A stretch of 8,458 nucleotides of DNA from Prevotellaceae bacterium. Its GTDB lineage: Bacteria; Bacteroidota; Bacteroidia; Bacteroidales; UBA932. The notes beneath the pieces are model-generated. The model did no database searches. It was not told the origin of the DNA and saw only the letters and a program-made list of their open reading frames with translations. The position numbers and the translations under genes are program-made. Below, one piece after another: positions 6,164 through 8,458 of this stretch. Numbering within the stretch: the first letter of the stretch is position 1; every line of letters starts with the position of its first letter. The stretch is from assembly GCA_031287815.1 (NCBI GenBank), contig JAITSM010000209.1:1-8458 (forward strand). Direction: 5' to 3'.

Positions 6164-8266
6164 ATGCCTGAAAATAATCACATATTCCGCCGTATAGGGC
6201 GTGTGTATTGGCTGGTGGTATTCTTTAGCGCAATTATTATGGGGCGAATTATTTACTTGCAATTTGATACGGACTTGCGCATAGAAGCCCAAAAAATAAG
6301 CGTCAAACAGGAAGATTTACCGGCATTGCGCGGCAATATTTTAGCTAACGACGGAAGGGTATTAGCCATTTCACTGCCTTACTATGAACTGTTCATCGAC
6401 TGTACCGTTGCACCCGATTCGGTGTTCAATAAACATATCGGCGCATTGTCGGCAGCAATGGCGAAATTTTTTAAAGACAAAACAGCGGAACAATATAAAA
6501 TGGAGCTGACCAAAGCGCGTAAAGAAGAAAAGCGTTACAAGCGTTTACATCCGCGATTGGTAAGCTATACGGAATTGCAAGCGGTGAAAAATTTCCCCTT
6601 ACTCAAGTTGGGACGAAACAAGGGCGGGTTGATTGTAGAACAAAAAAGCCGACGTAAAAATCCGTACGACCGCTTGGCATACCGCACCATTGGCTGGAAG
6701 AATGCGGGAGGCGTCGGCGTTGGTATTGAAGACGCATTCGACAGCTACTTGCGCGGAACTCCCGGAAAACGCATGGTACAACGCCTTCCGGGCGGCGAAT
6801 GGATGCCGCTCAGTAGCGACGTGGATATGTCGCCGCGCGACGGAATGAACGTCGTTACTACGCTGGACGTGGATATTCAGGATGCCGCCGAAACGGCGCT
6901 ACGGGCGCAGCTCAGAGAGACGCCTGTTTTCGAGGCCGGCACGGCGATTGTGATGGAAGTGGCTACAGGCGAAATACGCGCTATTGCCAATATGAAACGC
7001 CATGCAAACGGCAGCTATGACGAATCATTTAACTACGCCATCGGTTGGGCGACAGAACCGGGTTCTACCTTTAAATTGGCTACCTTGATAGCCTTGCTGG
7101 AAGATAGCCACATGTCGTTATCCACGCCGGTAGAAGTGGGCAACGGGCAGTGGAGATATTACAATAAATTATTCAATGATGCACACGCAGGTTCAGGCGT
7201 CATTTCTTTGCAGGAAGTTCTTGAGCAATCGTCGAATGTCGGCTTTGCAAAAAGCGCTGTACAGCATTACGCAAAAGGTAAAGAAAAGCAATTTGTAGAC
7301 AGGTTGTACAACATGAATTTGAATAAACAGATAGGATTGCAAATTAAAGGGGAAGCAAGCCCAACGATCGGTTATCCGGGAGACAAAACATGGTCGGGGC
7401 TTTCTATCCCAATGATGGCAATGGGTTATGAAGTATTGCTAACGCCCATGCACACGCTGACCCTGTATAATGCGGTAGCGAATAACGGAAAAATGGTAAA
7501 GCCGAAATTTGTGAAAGCCATACAGGACAAGCGGGGGGTTACGCAAAAGGAATTTTCGACAGAAATTATCAGCAGTTCGATTTGCTCGCCCGCCGTGTTG
7601 GCCGAAGTGCATAAAGCCTTGCGCGGTACCGTAGAAAAAGGTACGGCAAAAAAAATCAATGACAGCCGTTACCATATTTCCGGAAAAACAGGCACGTCGC
7701 GCCTGGTGTTTGACGGCGTGTACGAAAAAAACGGTTTCAAAAAACATCAGGCGTCGTTTGTGGGATTTTTCCCTTCCGAAGCGCCCAAATACAGCGCCAT
7801 CGTGGTGTTGTATTCGGAAAAAACAAGGGATAATTTTTATGGCGCCACATGGGCGGCGCCGGCGTTCAAACAAATTGCCGACAAATTATACGTAGCCGAC
7901 AATGACTGGAATTCAACAGCACAAGCGGAAACGAAAGCTATGCCATTGGTGAAAGGTGGAAAAAAAACGGAAGTAGAAGAAGTATTGGATAAACTGAATA
8001 TCCCTTTGCAACCGCAGCCTGAGGAGGTGCAATGGGTAGGAGTGCTGAGCAAGGACGGCCATGTGCAGGAAGTAACGAAAAAAATAACTGCCAATGAAAT
8101 TCCGTCGGTAGTGAATATGGGGTTGAAAGATGCGTTGTTTCTATTGGAAAATATGGACTTGGAAGTACGGTTTTCAGGCGACAAGGGGCGCGTGCTGAGA
8201 CAATCGCCGGAAGCCGGAACAAAGCTCGTAAAAGGACAACAAATTTTTCTAGAATTGGGAACGTAG
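6164..8266 (+). CDS. ftsI: Septal peptidoglycan transpeptidase (class B penicillin-binding protein) with PASTA domain
   Basis: Membrane-anchored D,D-transpeptidase, 700 aa, that cross-links septal peptidoglycan and is the beta-lactam target. A membrane helix lies at about residues 12-31, followed by the PBP dimerisation region (about 50-205, with PALRGNIL at 53-60). The catalytic domain carries all three active-site motifs: STFK (301-304, nucleophile Ser301), SSN (356-358) and KTGT (508-511). A single C-terminal PASTA domain occupies about 645-700, with EIPSVVNMGLKDA and SPEAGT. Length and architecture fit the Bacteroidota dcw FtsI/PBP2 type, longer than E. coli FtsI (588), which has no PASTA domain. 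ATG 6164 was chosen; an in-frame TTG at 6152 would add only four residues. It lies 30 nt after ftsL and 31 nt before murE. Confidence 0.93.
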   Translation: MPENNHIFRRIGRVYWLVVFFSAIIMGRIIYLQFDTDLRIEAQKISVKQEDLPALRGNILANDGRVLAISLPYYELFIDCTVAPDSVFNKHIGALSAAMAKFFKDKTAEQYKMELTKARKEEKRYKRLHPRLVSYTELQAVKNFPLLKLGRNKGGLIVEQKSRRKNPYDRLAYRTIGWKNAGGVGVGIEDAFDSYLRGTPGKRMVQRLPGGEWMPLSSDVDMSPRDGMNVVTTLDVDIQDAAETALRAQLRETPVFEAGTAIVMEVATGEIRAIANMKRHANGSYDESFNYAIGWATEPGSTFKLATLIALLEDSHMSLSTPVEVGNGQWRYYNKLFNDAHAGSGVISLQEVLEQSSNVGFAKSAVQHYAKGKEKQFVDRLYNMNLNKQIGLQIKGEASPTIGYPGDKTWSGLSIPMMAMGYEVLLTPMHTLTLYNAVANNGKMVKPKFVKAIQDKRGVTQKEFSTEIISSSICSPAVLAEVHKALRGTVEKGTAKKINDSRYHISGKTGTSRLVFDGVYEKNGFKKHQASFVGFFPSEAPKYSAIVVLYSEKTRDNFYGATWAAPAFKQIADKLYVADNDWNSTAQAETKAMPLVKGGKKTEVEEVLDKLNIPLQPQPEEVQWVGVLSKDGHVQEVTKKITANEIPSVVNMGLKDALFLLENMDLEVRFSGDKGRVLRQSPEAGTKLVKGQQIFLELGT

Positions 8267-8271
8267 AAAGC

Positions 8272-8286
8272 AATGAACAATGATAA
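8272..8286. repeat. AATGAACAAT unit between ftsI and murE
   Basis: The unit AATGAACAAT (8272-8281), followed by GATAA, lies in the 31-nt gap between ftsI and murE. It is identical to units at 4085-4094 and 4106-4115, and like them is outside coding sequence. Confidence 0.4.
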
Positions 8287-8297
8287 TTACCTGTTAA

Positions 8298-8458
8298 ATG
8301 AAATTGATAGATTTAATAAAAGGCTTGCAGCCGCTGGAAATAAAAGGCATTCCGTCGATAGAGATTACGTCGTTGGGGCTTAATTCGCAAACGGCAACGA
8401 ACGGACAATTGTTTTTTGCCTTGCGCGGAGAAAAAACAGACGGGCATGGCTTTATTGG
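8298..8458 (+). CDS. murE: UDP-N-acetylmuramyl peptide synthase MurE, N-terminal part (cut by window edge)
   Basis: Only the first 53 codons are present. The visible part is the N-terminal UDP-binding domain of a Mur ligase: MKLIDLIKGL at the start, then LGLNSQ (26-31) at the usual place of the LDSR motif, and GQLFFALRGEKTDGHGFI (36-53), the diagnostic pattern following it. MurE adds the third amino acid (diaminopimelate in most Bacteroidota) to UDP-MurNAc-L-Ala-D-Glu in the cytoplasm. MurF has a similar N-terminus; position directly after ftsI favours MurE. In the usual DSR triad the Asp and Arg are replaced by Asn and Gln here. No Shine-Dalgarno sequence is visible. Confidence 0.85.
   Translation, partial: MKLIDLIKGLQPLEIKGIPSIEITSLGLNSQTATNGQLFFALRGEKTDGHGFI

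Overview
The window looks like a Bacteroidota chromosome, probably order Bacteroidales. Three things point there: the division/wall gene order mraZ-rsmH-ftsL-ftsI(PASTA)-murE, the small FtsL of the Bacteroidota type, and three upstream regions with the Bacteroidota -7 promoter element TAnnTTTG, while Shine-Dalgarno sequences are nearly absent. No mobile element, CRISPR array, tRNA or rRNA was recognised. The gene content is mainly core housekeeping, so the most interesting signals are regulatory.

Layout: (1) 1-191 is a non-coding leader with a -7 element, followed by a + strand gene (192-1139) for a multi-pass membrane protein with two nucleoside-recognition (Gate) domains. It is clearly richer in G+C than the right half. 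(2) It converges on a minus-strand pair: a large exported TPR-repeat protein (4025-2052), then fabI enoyl-ACP reductase (2039-1176), only 12 nt apart and probably co-transcribed from a promoter at 4044-4076. (3) A 376-nt AT-rich divergent intergenic region (4026-4401) holds the promoters of both directions, short dispersed repeats, a C8 tract and a 10-bp-periodic array just upstream of mraZ. (4) The + strand division and cell-wall (dcw) cluster runs from mraZ to the first 53 codons of murE at the window edge, with short gaps of 12 to about 31 nt.

How the genes work together: in the dcw cluster, MraZ is the transcriptional regulator, RsmH methylates 16S rRNA, FtsL is a divisome scaffold protein, the PASTA-bearing FtsI cross-links septal peptidoglycan and MurE makes its precursor. 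FabI supplies fatty acids for membranes, so both divergent units concern envelope growth. The role of the TPR partner is unknown.

The best candidate for something undescribed is the array at 4326-4362: four AAAATG[G/T] units in exact 10-bp register, ending one base before the mraZ -7 element. It has the same format as the MraZ boxes known from Mollicutes (AAAGTG[T/G] with 3-nt spacers) and the same period as the E. coli TGGGN-N5 operator, which suggests an autoregulatory MraZ operator in this lineage.
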